Assembly (NCBI RefSeq): GCF_963678635.1
Contig: NC_087065.1
Span: 57,748,754-57,812,753, forward strand
DNA: 64,000 nt
Direction of reading: 5' to 3'
Source of the DNA: Symsagittifera roscoffensis
Lineage: Eukaryota > Xenacoelomorpha > Acoela > Convolutidae
Shown: positions 53,051 through 62,276 of the stretch, piece by piece
Numbering within the stretch: the first letter of the stretch is position 1
Layout of the letters: each line of letters begins with the position of its first letter
Made by a program: the position numbers and the translations under genes
The notes under the pieces: model-generated
Database searches by the model: none
Seen by the model: only the letters and a program-made list of their open reading frames with translations
Told to the model about the DNA's origin: nothing

Positions 53051-53851
53051 TTAGGATCGCATCCATTCCCTTTGCTCCTGCAACCTCTTTGCCTGGTTGG
53101 GTAGTGCCTTCACCCTAGATTCCCGGTTCAAACAAAAGGAGTTGTGCAGGCTCAGGCTCACGTTCTTCGCCAAGTCCTCCTCTAGTATCGATTCCCTCGC
53201 TTTGATATTGTCTCTAGACATTTTACCCACTCTTTTCCATCCTGTTGTGATCGCATTTCGATGGGTTAACAGGGGTCTCTTGAAAGCTTCCGGTCCAATC
53301 TCGGCCTGGAACTGTCGATACTCCTTTTGATGCTTTCTCATGTGATCTTTCGTTGTCATGTATAACCAAGACGTCAGTGTCGCTCGAAACCATGGAAAGT
53401 ACCTCAAGCGGCTCCATACGTGTCTGACTTCCATTGGTATGGCGAATACTTTGCATGCAGTCTCAAACAACTCGCGTCTCCTGCTGTAGTCTATCGCATA
53501 TATTGACTCAGCCGTTGGCGTCTTCGCTTCCCGATACTTCGTTATATTCTCTTCTATCCATCTCAGAGCCAGCATCGTACTCACTACTAAGAGCGTCACC
53601 TTCTGCCGGTGATCCGGTAATCCGATCGACCGAAGTTCTTCCATATCCCACACCAGGCAGAGGTTCTTGTGATCTGGATACCACACCATTTGTGCCAAAC
53701 AGTGGCATGGGCATTCTCCCTGGGTGATCTCAATGCTCCTGAGGTTACGCTCCCCCGAGGCTTCCAAGAGAGGCTCAAGCTCCATCATTTTGTCATGCAT
53801 CGTGTCGTTCTCTCCCATGTTTGGAGCACCCCCCACAGGTTTTCCGATCAC
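53051..53851 (-). CDS. Accessory cistron of element C: C-terminal segment
   Basis: 266 codons homologous to 47,560-48,412 of B and to 860-1,657 of D. It has Pro-Leu-Leu-Glu-Ala-Ser-Gly, Cys-Pro-Cys-His-Cys-Leu-Ala-Gln (about residues 47-54), Leu-Val-Trp-Asp, and Phe-Lys-Arg-Pro-Leu-Leu-Thr-His-Arg-Asn-Ala. In B the homologous part is fused in frame to the preceding region, whereas here it starts in a different frame exactly where the 2,540-codon frame stops. The shift lies close to a run of five A (minus strand GAAAAATG, near 53,870). It could be a mutation, an assembly error, or a real ribosomal shift; the first two are more likely since B needs none. Confidence 0.7.
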   Translation of the reverse strand: MIGKPVGGAPNMGENDTMHDKMMELEPLLEASGERNLRSIEITQGECPCHCLAQMVWYPDHKNLCLVWDMEELRSIGLPDHRQKVTLLVVSTMLALRWIEENITKYREAKTPTAESIYAIDYSRRRELFETACKVFAIPMEVRHVWSRLRYFPWFRATLTSWLYMTTKDHMRKHQKEYRQFQAEIGPEAFKRPLLTHRNAITTGWKRVGKMSRDNIKARESILEEDLAKNVSLSLHNSFCLNRESRVKALPNQAKRLQEQREWMRS

Positions 53852-56800
53852 GTTTTGTCTCTCGTGATCGCATTTTTCTCACTTTCCAATTTCAAAAGCT
53901 CTTCTCCCCAGATTTCACTCAAGTCATCTCTCAACTCTTTCGGTACTGTCCCTCTGATTTTCCTCAACAACTTGTGCGAGTGATGCGATACCCGAGCCAA
54001 CCTCACGCACTTGGGCACTGAGAAGGCCTTGTCCACCAATATTCTCTGGCTGGATGCTTCCACCATCGCCATGTGCAGTGGGTAGTTGCTTCCGCACAAA
54101 TTGGCCATCATTGACCCTATCAGGGATTTTGCGTTCAATGGCAGGCCATAAGCTTCGCTCATGGGAAACCCCATTTCCGCCTCGAGACCAACCTTCCAGC
54201 TCCGGATATGTTTTTGAGTCACCTGCAACACCCCAGGCCATGATTCCACGCTCAACGCCGTCACTAAATGGTGTTCAGACTCTAGCCTCTCCAGTGACTG
54301 CAGACTACACATTCTCGAGAAGAATCCGAGAGCTGTCGCTATGTTCACCGTAGTTCTCGCGTAACACTCCGCCACTATTTGTACTTCACTTTTCTCCCTT
54401 TCCGTGATGTCTTCAAACCAAGTAACCAGATCTTCTTTTTGAAAGGACAATATCCTTACACATGATCGTCCATCGCAGGTGTGCTCAATACTCCCACAAG
54501 TAGAATCCAGACAGCTACCCGGCTCCATCTTCTTTGCTGACTCGAGATTGTTCATCTTTTCGCCTGACTCCTTCATCTGAGGTAAGATCAGTTTGTGCAC
54601 CACATTCAACTTTGCCAAACCTTCATCTTCCGTTGGTGCTAACCTCACCCGCTCGGTGGTCTCCTCGATCAAACTCGCGTGGGGATGTGGGCACCAGGAG
54701 GGTCTTAGTAACTTCCATACCACTCCTAAGTTCGTGATCAACAAGCCATTGCCATCACCCATGTTCACTTCAACTCTCTTGTTCGAGCGCGGTATGCTCA
54801 CCACCTCCGGTGTTTTCTCAAGAATCAGGCCCAGGCTCGGCCTCTCTTTCTCCACCGCGTCTATTTCTACTATTTTTTCTGTCCAAAACTTCAGCAGCTC
54901 CGCTACCTCGTGGTTCCTGTGAGCGCCTCCAGTTTCTGAGTCTAAGAAGGGGTTGTAGGCTATCCCCATCACTCCCGACACGTATTGGTATTCCCCCTTT
55001 TCACTGAGTCTCGAGTACTGCTCTGGCGAGGCCAGGTTACGGTGAACATCATGTTCTTCTTCGAACTTCTTATTGTAAAACCTCCGTACCTCGTCCAGCT
55101 TTCTGTGGTTCTCTGGGGAACCATCTTCCTTTTCTATTCCAGTACTCTGATATACGTTTAAGATGATCGTTGAGACTCTCTTTTCCACGGTTCTACTTCC
55201 GCTTGCTCTTTGGTAGCACGCCAAGATGGTGCTATCAGACATCATTGACATTATCCATCTCAAGAAACATGTGGCATCCTTCCTCCTAGCCAGGCTCAAG
55301 CCTGAATTATCCCTGGCCACGTGCTGCATCAGTGCTTGATACACTTCTTGCTTCTTGCTTCCCAACTTCAACCTGTCATACGAGGTCAGTGTCTCCAACT
55401 CTATTCCCACCAGACTCCAGGTGAACATCAATTGTCCTGCGGTTCTAACGAAAGGATTCGCCATCAATGGCGGTGCTGATGAGGGTGTCCTCATTGCCTC
55501 TTCAAAATGATCCTTCAATAAATTCTGCCAGGGCCTCTTCAGCTGGTTCGCCAATTCTATCTTGTTAACCTCAGCCTTTTGCTGGGTGGCCCAATTGCGT
55601 CGTTTGCGAGCTACTCCACTGTCCAACTTCTTCAAGCAGTCTTCCATTTCCTTCAATGTCTCGAGGGCCACCCACCATGGCCGGGAGGTGTTCCTCGTCT
55701 TGCTCCTCTCCAGTGGATCACTCGTCACTTGCTTCCCCGTGGCCTGGTGTCCCTTCGAGACCCATTCCTTGCCTACATCCACTTCCCATGTCTGTCCGTC
55801 CATTGAAACTCTCTTCACGTTTATCTTCTGGGGCTTGAAGTCTTCCTCCGATGTCGAACTGGTGGAAGCCTCTATTTCCCTCTCTACTTCGAGTGGTCTT
55901 CTGAGCTCGGTGTTGCTCTTGTATGCCGCCGTCTTGCATCGCGCCAAAACCATGGGCGCCGTCTCTCTCAAGTTTCCTTCCGAGACAGCATCCACTGAAG
56001 GACTACTCAATCCCTCTACTTCTCTCTTCCTCTTGCGAGTCTTCACATCTCTGCTTGAGGGTGTTGTGGTCATCATCACTGATTCGACCTCTCTGTCTAC
56101 CTCCAACCCTTCCAACTCTTGCCTCCCCCCTGCTCGAGCCTTAAGGATATTAGTACTTTTAATCATATTACTAGTCCCAACCTTATCCCTTTTTATATCA
56201 TCAACTATTTTATCTACAGTTTTTTGTTTCAGAGTAGAGCTGTCTTCACATTTTTCTTCTCTAGTCTTTGATCGTGAATTCCTCAGCTCTATCAGCTTGT
56301 TCAGCAGCTCCTTTCTCGCCTTCTCATCCAGGCCCGTCCCCATCAGAAGCGGTTCTCCAAACTTCACGACTGTGTCCCACAGTTCATCCTTGAATTTGTC
56401 CAGCGTCGTCTCGCTGCCCACTTCTTGATTGAATTCCTTCAAGAACTTTTGCCAAGCGTCGTCCTCCAGAGTCCCCAGGAACATGTCCTTATTTCCTTCG
56501 AATGTATTCTTTTCCCTTTCCTCCGAACTCAAGAGTATCATCCCCATATTGGAGGTCTCGCTCGCCAATGGCAATTCCAGATTCTTCCGGGGAGACGGGG
56601 TCAGAGGTGGAGTGGCAGTATCTGCCCAATTCTCCTCACTCAAGTCTTTCAACAGCTCTTGAGTGGTGAGCTCCTCACCTGATGGTCTTGGTTCAGGCGT
56701 ATTCCCCACTTCCATGTCCTCGCCGGCTTCGCTGAGAGTTTCATCCATACTCTCTTCTTCTGACTCAGCTCTTCTTCTCTCGAGAATTCTTTTGAACCGG

Positions 56801-59800
56801 TCTTCCACGGGTCCACTCCTCTTGTCTCCAGGTGTATCTACTGACAGTGGTGATGGTGTCGCCGGGTCCAATCTCTTGTACTCCGTCAGGGCCACATACA
56901 GTTGACCTGCTGCATCCAGTTCTTTTCCCTCCTGTCTCATTTCCACCTGTTCTAAGCCATAGGGTGCCCTATACTTTCGTGTCGCGAATTTCATGTCGTC
57001 CACCAATGCAACATGCCCCTCCATCATGATCATCCTGCCATCATCCCATATTGGTAGCATGTTCTCAAGTCCCTCCTGCTCAAGAGCTCTCAAGACCTTT
57101 CGCACCTCATATCCGGGGGGCTGCGAGCCTCTCATCTTTTTTGCTTGCGTCGTCCACGAATTTATCTTCGCCTCGCTAGTGTGGAAATAAACCGCCGCCG
57201 TATAGCCGACGAACAGGGGGTCCCAGCCATCAGTGCAGTGTTTCTGCATTTCCTCCGTTGTCATCCTCGCAATTATGGATGGAACTACTAAGGGACTGTT
57301 CATCCCTAAGGTCATCCTCCTGACTATCGGGAACTCAGGCATGGTGGCTGGCAGGATTTCTTTCTCCATTATGACCTCCAGCTCCCTCTTAACCATTGCA
57401 AAGCTGTCCTTCCAAGCAGGAATCCTCAAGATCTCCCGTCCGTCTGCTGCCAGTGGGTTCAAGTTCCAGAACTTGGGATATGTCTCGATGGGGCCCTCGC
57501 GTTTGCCTCCCATTCTACATTGCAGCTGTCCCCTGAAGTTGTACACTATCAACTCGGCATCTTTCACTTTTCCAAAGAGTACAGTATTGCTCATTTGTGC
57601 CCTGAGCACCTCCTGCCGACACCAATTGAGCGCCGTCCCATCCAGTACGCTGATAAGACTCAAGTGCGTTACAGAGTAACGATACGTTGTCACCAGGGGA
57701 TCTGGAAATGCGTACGTCACTGCTGGACCGTAAATGCAGGTTACCACCTCCTCTAGACCCCGGATTATCCCCATCGGGTCCGATCTCATTGCCGGGCACA
57801 GGTCCGTCAACAGAGGCATACCTCCATTCATCTTCTTCCACTCTTCTCTCGATTTTGGGTTCTTCTCTTCACCCGTCATGTGCCGATTCTGCATCATGAG
57901 GTATTGCACTAACAGCGTCTTCAACCCCGCGGCACACTTGTAGGAATAGGTGTCGATACTCGAGTGTACCTTCCCCATTGACAGGGGCTCCCCATATTTC
58001 ATCAATCGATGAGACGACACCAGTTCCCCATGGGTTAAGAGCACTAGTGCCAGATACCCATCAACCCGAAGTGTCTCCACTCCTCGACTAAACATGTACG
58101 CTGGGCCCATGTTGAACAAGTATCTGGGGTAGACCAGATATAAAGCAAAGAGCAGGCTGATGGGCATGCCCAGTATCTCCTGCACGAAGGCTCCAAAGAT
58201 AGTCGCTTTGGTGCCGAACATTTCCGCCATGAATTCTTTCCCCCAGCAAGGACTCAAGAACTTAAGAATCTCATGATCCCTTCTAGTCCTCAGCTCACCC
58301 TCTGCGTGCTCTCTCCAGAACCCTCCAATTGTCACTTCATTGGCTGCCGAGACAAATCTAGCCACCGTCATCTCTCTTCCTTCGGCCAGCTCCAGTTGTT
58401 TCTCCAGAAAACTCCAGACTTGTTTCACGAGGGGTGGTGCTTCCTCCCTCGTCTTATTCGTGGCGTTCTCCAGCCTTGGTGTCAAAAATGGCCACCAGCC
58501 ATTCTCTTGCGTCAGACGATATGCCATCGACTCTAATTGTTTCTCCGTGACGGCCACATTTTTTCTCTCGTTGCTCGGACCTCTAGACTTGCCGGTGGAA
58601 CCTGTGATCTTCACCTCCATGCTCCGAAACCACAAGCTGGCCGTCAATTTGTTTATTGCCGGGTGATCGTCCCCGATGACTGGGCTGAACTTGAGTTGCC
58701 TGGCAAAGTTCGATATCTCTAGCAAGAGCACCTCGTCCAATACGATCAGGATGTCGGCTAATCCATAAAAGCCCCTCAGTGCATGAGATATGTCCGCCCA
58801 TGCCGCTGCCAATTCTGACTTGCGGAGCCTCAGGTTCGATGGCTCCAATTCCCGATTGGGGGCTGCAATTAGAATTCGCCATTCGTTTCCCTCTGCTATC
58901 AGGATCAAGACCGCGTACACGAATTGTAGGGCGGATGGCATGTTCGCGTATCCAGGGGATGTAGTGAACGCCACCTTCGTCTTGGAGCCGAATCTCGAGA
59001 CAACATTCTCTTGCACCTCATTCATCGCCGCAAACAACGTCTGAATGGCTTCCCATATCTTCCTCGGTGTTGGTTCATTGCCCTTCAGCTGCTCAAGAAG
59101 TCCCGCCGCGTGCAGATGATCATTCATTCCTGCAAACAATAGCAGCTCAGGCTCACAGGGCATCTCCGACTTTATTGCCACCACTAGAGTTAACATCTGG
59201 TTTAGTTCGGCTCCTGGCAAAGAGTATATCAGAGTCTCCGGCCAAAACAGCTTAGGAGACGTTCCTTCGAAGTCTGATCCCGCCACAATGACTACCCTTG
59301 CAGCAGCTGGATCTGCTCTATCGTAAACTGCCAAAGTCTTGGCCAGCTGGGTGCTCCCACAGGGCTTCCCGTACCTGGGATCTTCCGCCAATTTCGAGCC
59401 TTCGTACGCGGCATCTGGCAATTCCATTTCCCCCGGAATCAGCAGCTTGTCCACCACCCTCAATTGTGCCGGGGTCGCCAATCTGATCCTGGCGATGCTC
59501 GTTCGGTGTTTGGGGGGTTCTGCTATGAGTCCAGGACTCCCCAGCAGCTTGAGAGGTCTATAGTTGATGGGTCCCATGATCGCTTTCGTGGGAATTCCGG
59601 TCAGGTCCGCGGTCTCCATCAGTTTTGCTCTCGAGAAGTGCGTCTCATGAGCCTTCAACCAGTCCACGCAATTGTGTCTTCTCAAGTCTTCGTGCGACAC
59701 TCGTTCAATACCCAGAGTCTCCGCCAATTCTCGCCTGCATTCCAAACCTTCTAGGTCCAGCCCTTTCACCTTCTCTGGATATCTCAAGCGAGCGGTCTCC

Positions 59801-61470
59801 ATAGGCCTCTCCACCCGCTTGCTCTCTGCCACTACCACTGAGGATATTGCCGAACCTGGAGGCGTTGATGACGTCACCTCCTCAGACTCCATTGGCGTGG
59901 CACTCGGCAATCTGGCCTGGTTGCTCCTTGAGCTGTCTCTAGTGTCGACCCTCGGTCCCAAACGACCAGACAAGGCCCTCGAGGCAAGGAATGGTGGGTT
60001 CGGAGGTGGCCCCAATGTGAATTGAGCCGTCTCTAGCAGATCCGCCTCTAGCGCATTTATGTGTTCTTGAAAGACGTCATTCAGCCACTCTGCTCCCCTC
60101 GGTCTGTCGAAGTGGATTCCATCACTGGAGGTGTCTTCAGGGAATCCCGCTTGCTCCATGCGCTCCGCCACGTCCAACAATCTGATGGGGAGCACACTCT
60201 TCCGGTGGATTTCTCGGATCACCCCGTTTAGGTTCCGCACCTTCTCGTTCATTTCCAAGGCGTGCTGATCGAACTTCATGTTATAAGGGACAGTACATAC
60301 TGTCAACAGGATGGGATCCATCTGGATCCTCAGTTCCTCAAGAAGGCAGCTCATCTTGTCGTGCAGCCTCGTTACTTTCCTCGCTTCTCCCCTTGATACA
60401 TCATTCGTTCCGATCATCAGGGTCACCGTGTATACTTTTGTCATTCCTAGCATCTCAAGCGTTGCCAATATCTGTGGCGTGGCAGCTCCAGCGAAACTCA
60501 AGATTCCTGTCTGCCAGTGCGATTGGATCCGGGTCAACACCCGCACTAGGCTGTCCCCTATAATCAGGTGGACCGCGCCTTCTGGCACACGGGAAGGCGC
60601 AAGATATTCCAGCCAGGCTGCATCATGAAAGCAATCCCTCCTGGCCTTCTGTTCCGCATTCCAATCCAGCCGATTGTGCCTGTGGTACCTCTTTTCGGTG
60701 TTCTCCTTATAACTCGAGATCATGACGCTCCTGACCGGCTGTTCCCTCCACGTTGGAGGAAGCTCCGCCCTTGCCGAACTTTCACGACTTCTCTGCCGCA
60801 ATCTCTCGCTCAGCTCCTTCAGACGCGATGAGCTGCCGCTCACCTGACTACCGCTCGAGGTCGAGGTTGGGGTATATCCCGGCAGTACCACATCCATCAG
60901 CGGGCGTATGGGTTGCGTTTCTAAGCTACGCAAGGAGGACGTTGCTTCATTCGGTATCGAGACTTCCAACCCTTCACTCATGTGTTCTCGAGCCTCGCGG
61001 TCAAGGTTGAACCGTCCTCTTGCCCTGGGGGCTTCATCCACTTCCATGCGTGATTCTGGCCTCGAGCTGGTAACCACTCGGTCCTTTGACCTGGCTGCCT
61101 TCTGTGCATCAAGTTCACGTTGTCGTTGTTCTATTCTCTCCATCTCCGACTTCAGTTGCTCACAATTCGCGGCATTCTCCCGCACCCTTAGTTCCTGCTG
61201 ATGTTCAGCCCGCAGCATCTCAAGCAACCTCAGAGTCTGATCTCGTTCGTTGACCGCCTGGTCCTTTTCCAGCTGAGCCTTTTCCCGATCCAGCTTAGCC
61301 TGATCCCGATCGAGGTTCGCCTTGTTCCTTTCCCTCTGCGTCTTCTCGAGCTCTTTCTTTAGAACACCAAGATCCGGATATGCCTCAGTCGTCTGTTGCG
61401 CTCGCATCATCGATGGCACCTTACTCGAGCTCTGATGGCCTAGTTGGTCGTGGGAATTCTCCTGCGCCAT
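53848..61470 (-). CDS. Accessory polyprotein of element C (2,540 codons): coiled coil, SGNH, SGNH-like, unknown modules, Cys/His motif
   Basis: One open frame of 7.6 kb. Residues about 30-130 are a Glu/Lys/Arg/Gln coiled coil. The SGNH esterase is at about 295-470: Ile-Gly-Asp-Ser-Leu (about 303), Phe-Ala-Gly-Ala, Ile-Gly-Thr-Asn-Asp (about 354) and Asp-Gly-Ile-His-Phe (about 449), all catalytic residues kept. A second SGNH-like domain spans about 725-950: Val-Ala-Gly-Ser-Asp, Leu-Pro-Gly-Ala, Ala-Gly-Met-Asn-Asp-His (about 780), Gly-Asp-Asp-His (about 935). A hydrophobic stretch lies near 1,090-1,125. The acidic and low-complexity middle (about 1,500-1,880) separates further blocks shared with B, ending in C-x4-C-x4-H-x-C-x4-C at about 2,325-2,345. 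No signal peptide or clear Env features. Substrate and role unknown. Confidence 0.85.
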   Translation of the reverse strand: MAQENSHDQLGHQSSSKVPSMMRAQQTTEAYPDLGVLKKELEKTQRERNKANLDRDQAKLDREKAQLEKDQAVNERDQTLRLLEMLRAEHQQELRVRENAANCEQLKSEMERIEQRQRELDAQKAARSKDRVVTSSRPESRMEVDEAPRARGRFNLDREAREHMSEGLEVSIPNEATSSLRSLETQPIRPLMDVVLPGYTPTSTSSGSQVSGSSSRLKELSERLRQRSRESSARAELPPTWREQPVRSVMISSYKENTEKRYHRHNRLDWNAEQKARRDCFHDAAWLEYLAPSRVPEGAVHLIIGDSLVRVLTRIQSHWQTGILSFAGAATPQILATLEMLGMTKVYTVTLMIGTNDVSRGEARKVTRLHDKMSCLLEELRIQMDPILLTVCTVPYNMKFDQHALEMNEKVRNLNGVIREIHRKSVLPIRLLDVAERMEQAGFPEDTSSDGIHFDRPRGAEWLNDVFQEHINALEADLLETAQFTLGPPPNPPFLASRALSGRLGPRVDTRDSSRSNQARLPSATPMESEEVTSSTPPGSAISSVVVAESKRVERPMETARLRYPEKVKGLDLEGLECRRELAETLGIERVSHEDLRRHNCVDWLKAHETHFSRAKLMETADLTGIPTKAIMGPINYRPLKLLGSPGLIAEPPKHRTSIARIRLATPAQLRVVDKLLIPGEMELPDAAYEGSKLAEDPRYGKPCGSTQLAKTLAVYDRADPAAARVVIVAGSDFEGTSPKLFWPETLIYSLPGAELNQMLTLVVAIKSEMPCEPELLLFAGMNDHLHAAGLLEQLKGNEPTPRKIWEAIQTLFAAMNEVQENVVSRFGSKTKVAFTTSPGYANMPSALQFVYAVLILIAEGNEWRILIAAPNRELEPSNLRLRKSELAAAWADISHALRGFYGLADILIVLDEVLLLEISNFARQLKFSPVIGDDHPAINKLTASLWFRSMEVKITGSTGKSRGPSNERKNVAVTEKQLESMAYRLTQENGWWPFLTPRLENATNKTREEAPPLVKQVWSFLEKQLELAEGREMTVARFVSAANEVTIGGFWREHAEGELRTRRDHEILKFLSPCWGKEFMAEMFGTKATIFGAFVQEILGMPISLLFALYLVYPRYLFNMGPAYMFSRGVETLRVDGYLALVLLTHGELVSSHRLMKYGEPLSMGKVHSSIDTYSYKCAAGLKTLLVQYLMMQNRHMTGEEKNPKSREEWKKMNGGMPLLTDLCPAMRSDPMGIIRGLEEVVTCIYGPAVTYAFPDPLVTTYRYSVTHLSLISVLDGTALNWCRQEVLRAQMSNTVLFGKVKDAELIVYNFRGQLQCRMGGKREGPIETYPKFWNLNPLAADGREILRIPAWKDSFAMVKRELEVIMEKEILPATMPEFPIVRRMTLGMNSPLVVPSIIARMTTEEMQKHCTDGWDPLFVGYTAAVYFHTSEAKINSWTTQAKKMRGSQPPGYEVRKVLRALEQEGLENMLPIWDDGRMIMMEGHVALVDDMKFATRKYRAPYGLEQVEMRQEGKELDAAGQLYVALTEYKRLDPATPSPLSVDTPGDKRSGPVEDRFKRILERRRAESEEESMDETLSEAGEDMEVGNTPEPRPSGEELTTQELLKDLSEENWADTATPPLTPSPRKNLELPLASETSNMGMILLSSEEREKNTFEGNKDMFLGTLEDDAWQKFLKEFNQEVGSETTLDKFKDELWDTVVKFGEPLLMGTGLDEKARKELLNKLIELRNSRSKTREEKCEDSSTLKQKTVDKIVDDIKRDKVGTSNMIKSTNILKARAGGRQELEGLEVDREVESVMMTTTPSSRDVKTRKRKREVEGLSSPSVDAVSEGNLRETAPMVLARCKTAAYKSNTELRRPLEVEREIEASTSSTSEEDFKPQKINVKRVSMDGQTWEVDVGKEWVSKGHQATGKQVTSDPLERSKTRNTSRPWWVALETLKEMEDCLKKLDSGVARKRRNWATQQKAEVNKIELANQLKRPWQNLLKDHFEEAMRTPSSAPPLMANPFVRTAGQLMFTWSLVGIELETLTSYDRLKLGSKKQEVYQALMQHVARDNSGLSLARRKDATCFLRWIMSMMSDSTILACYQRASGSRTVEKRVSTIILNVYQSTGIEKEDGSPENHRKLDEVRRFYNKKFEEEHDVHRNLASPEQYSRLSEKGEYQYVSGVMGIAYNPFLDSETGGAHRNHEVAELLKFWTEKIVEIDAVEKERPSLGLILEKTPEVVSIPRSNKRVEVNMGDGNGLLITNLGVVWKLLRPSWCPHPHASLIEETTERVRLAPTEDEGLAKLNVVHKLILPQMKESGEKMNNLESAKKMEPGSCLDSTCGSIEHTCDGRSCVRILSFQKEDLVTWFEDITEREKSEVQIVAECYARTTVNIATALGFFSRMCSLQSLERLESEHHLVTALSVESWPGVLQVTQKHIRSWKVGLEAEMGFPMSEAYGLPLNAKSLIGSMMANLCGSNYPLHMAMVEASSQRILVDKAFSVPKCVRLARVSHHSHKLLRKIRGTVPKELRDDLSEIWGEELLKLESEKNAITRDKT

Positions 61471-61783
61471 ATTCGGTATTGTTACTCAGGCCAGGATTCC
61501 TTGCCAAGTCAAAGCCCCTTACTCCTCCATCCACATTCCAAGACAACCATCTGGTCTGTTCCTGATTTGATATTCCCTCGGTGTTGTAGCCGACCATCAA
61601 GACAGCCTCCGTCGCAGACTCCCTGCACTCACCCTGTTCTTCCAACTGGAGGATGGCATTCAGCATCACCGCCATTCTCTCGTCTATCTGGGTATAATCC
61701 AGGTCCCTCAGGCGTCTGTACAGCTCATCGAGAGTAGGCTTCTTCAGGGCCGCGGGCATGGATTTCCAGAACCTGTCTGCCAT
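61421..61783 (-). CDS. Accessory cistron of element C: N-terminal segment
   Basis: Starts at the first ATG after the candidate acceptor (61,783) and reads about 120 codons. It shares Leu-Tyr-Arg-Arg-Leu-x-Asp-x-Asp, Met-Leu-x-Ala-Ile, Thr-Glu-Ala-Val-Leu-Met and Phe-Asp-Leu-Ala-Arg-Asn-Pro-Gly-Leu with the B and A copies. The frame overlaps the long frame by 50 nt, one base out of register. In A the same region is continuous, so the shift at about 61,430 in C is probably a lesion, and the intact protein would begin here. This N-terminal domain is not recognised outside these elements. Confidence 0.7.
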   Translation of the reverse strand: MADRFWKSMPAALKKPTLDELYRRLRDLDYTQIDERMAVMLNAILQLEEQGECRESATEAVLMVGYNTEGISNQEQTRWLSWNVDGGVRGFDLARNPGLSNNTEYGAGEFPRPTRPSELE

Positions 61784-62276
61784 TCTCTGTGACTTCGGGA
61801 TGTATTCAAGTATTAACCAGCTCAAGAATTACCTTACCGACTCAAGAATTACCCAACTCAAGAATTCTCTAGAAATGTTCCCTTGCAAATACTTGCTGCA
61901 GGTGTCGATTATCGCGAGTTCAATCAAGACTTCCCTTTCAGTCTCTCGCTTGAGTATAGTTGGATTTTCAACTTTGTTTATCAAACTTGATCTGAAAACA
62001 GAAACCATATTAAGACTTAATATGTCATGTTCCTAACCTAGAAACCCCCCTTTTACCAGTATGGTTAAAATCTTATCAATTTCATTCCACTTAAAACAAT
62101 TCAATTGGAATTTCCTTAAAAGCATGCAGATTCATTTTATGTTTTAGCAACGTTAATCCTTCTAAAATCAATTGTCATGCCAATCGCGTCTTAAGATCCC
62201 TTTACCTGTGCCGCACCCCAGTACCTAACTCAAGACTCCTCCCTCACGCCCAACTCGAGACCCCCGTGTGCCCAAC
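61784..62276 (-). promoter_or_regulatory. Inter-cistronic spacer of element C with candidate 3' splice site
   Basis: About 490 bp between the macro-domain stop and the accessory ATG. On the minus strand GAACATTTCTAG/AGAA ends opposite 61,869, 86 nt before the ATG. Between them CTCAAGAATTAC-like units are repeated three times (about 61,823-61,867). More ACTCAAGA/ACTCGAGA copies occur at 62,229-62,255. Confidence 0.4.

Noticed and set aside
53860-53880. Programmed ribosomal frameshift between the two accessory frames of C
   Set aside because: Element B carries the homologous junction in one frame, so a shift is not needed by the family; an indel in the A run is simpler.
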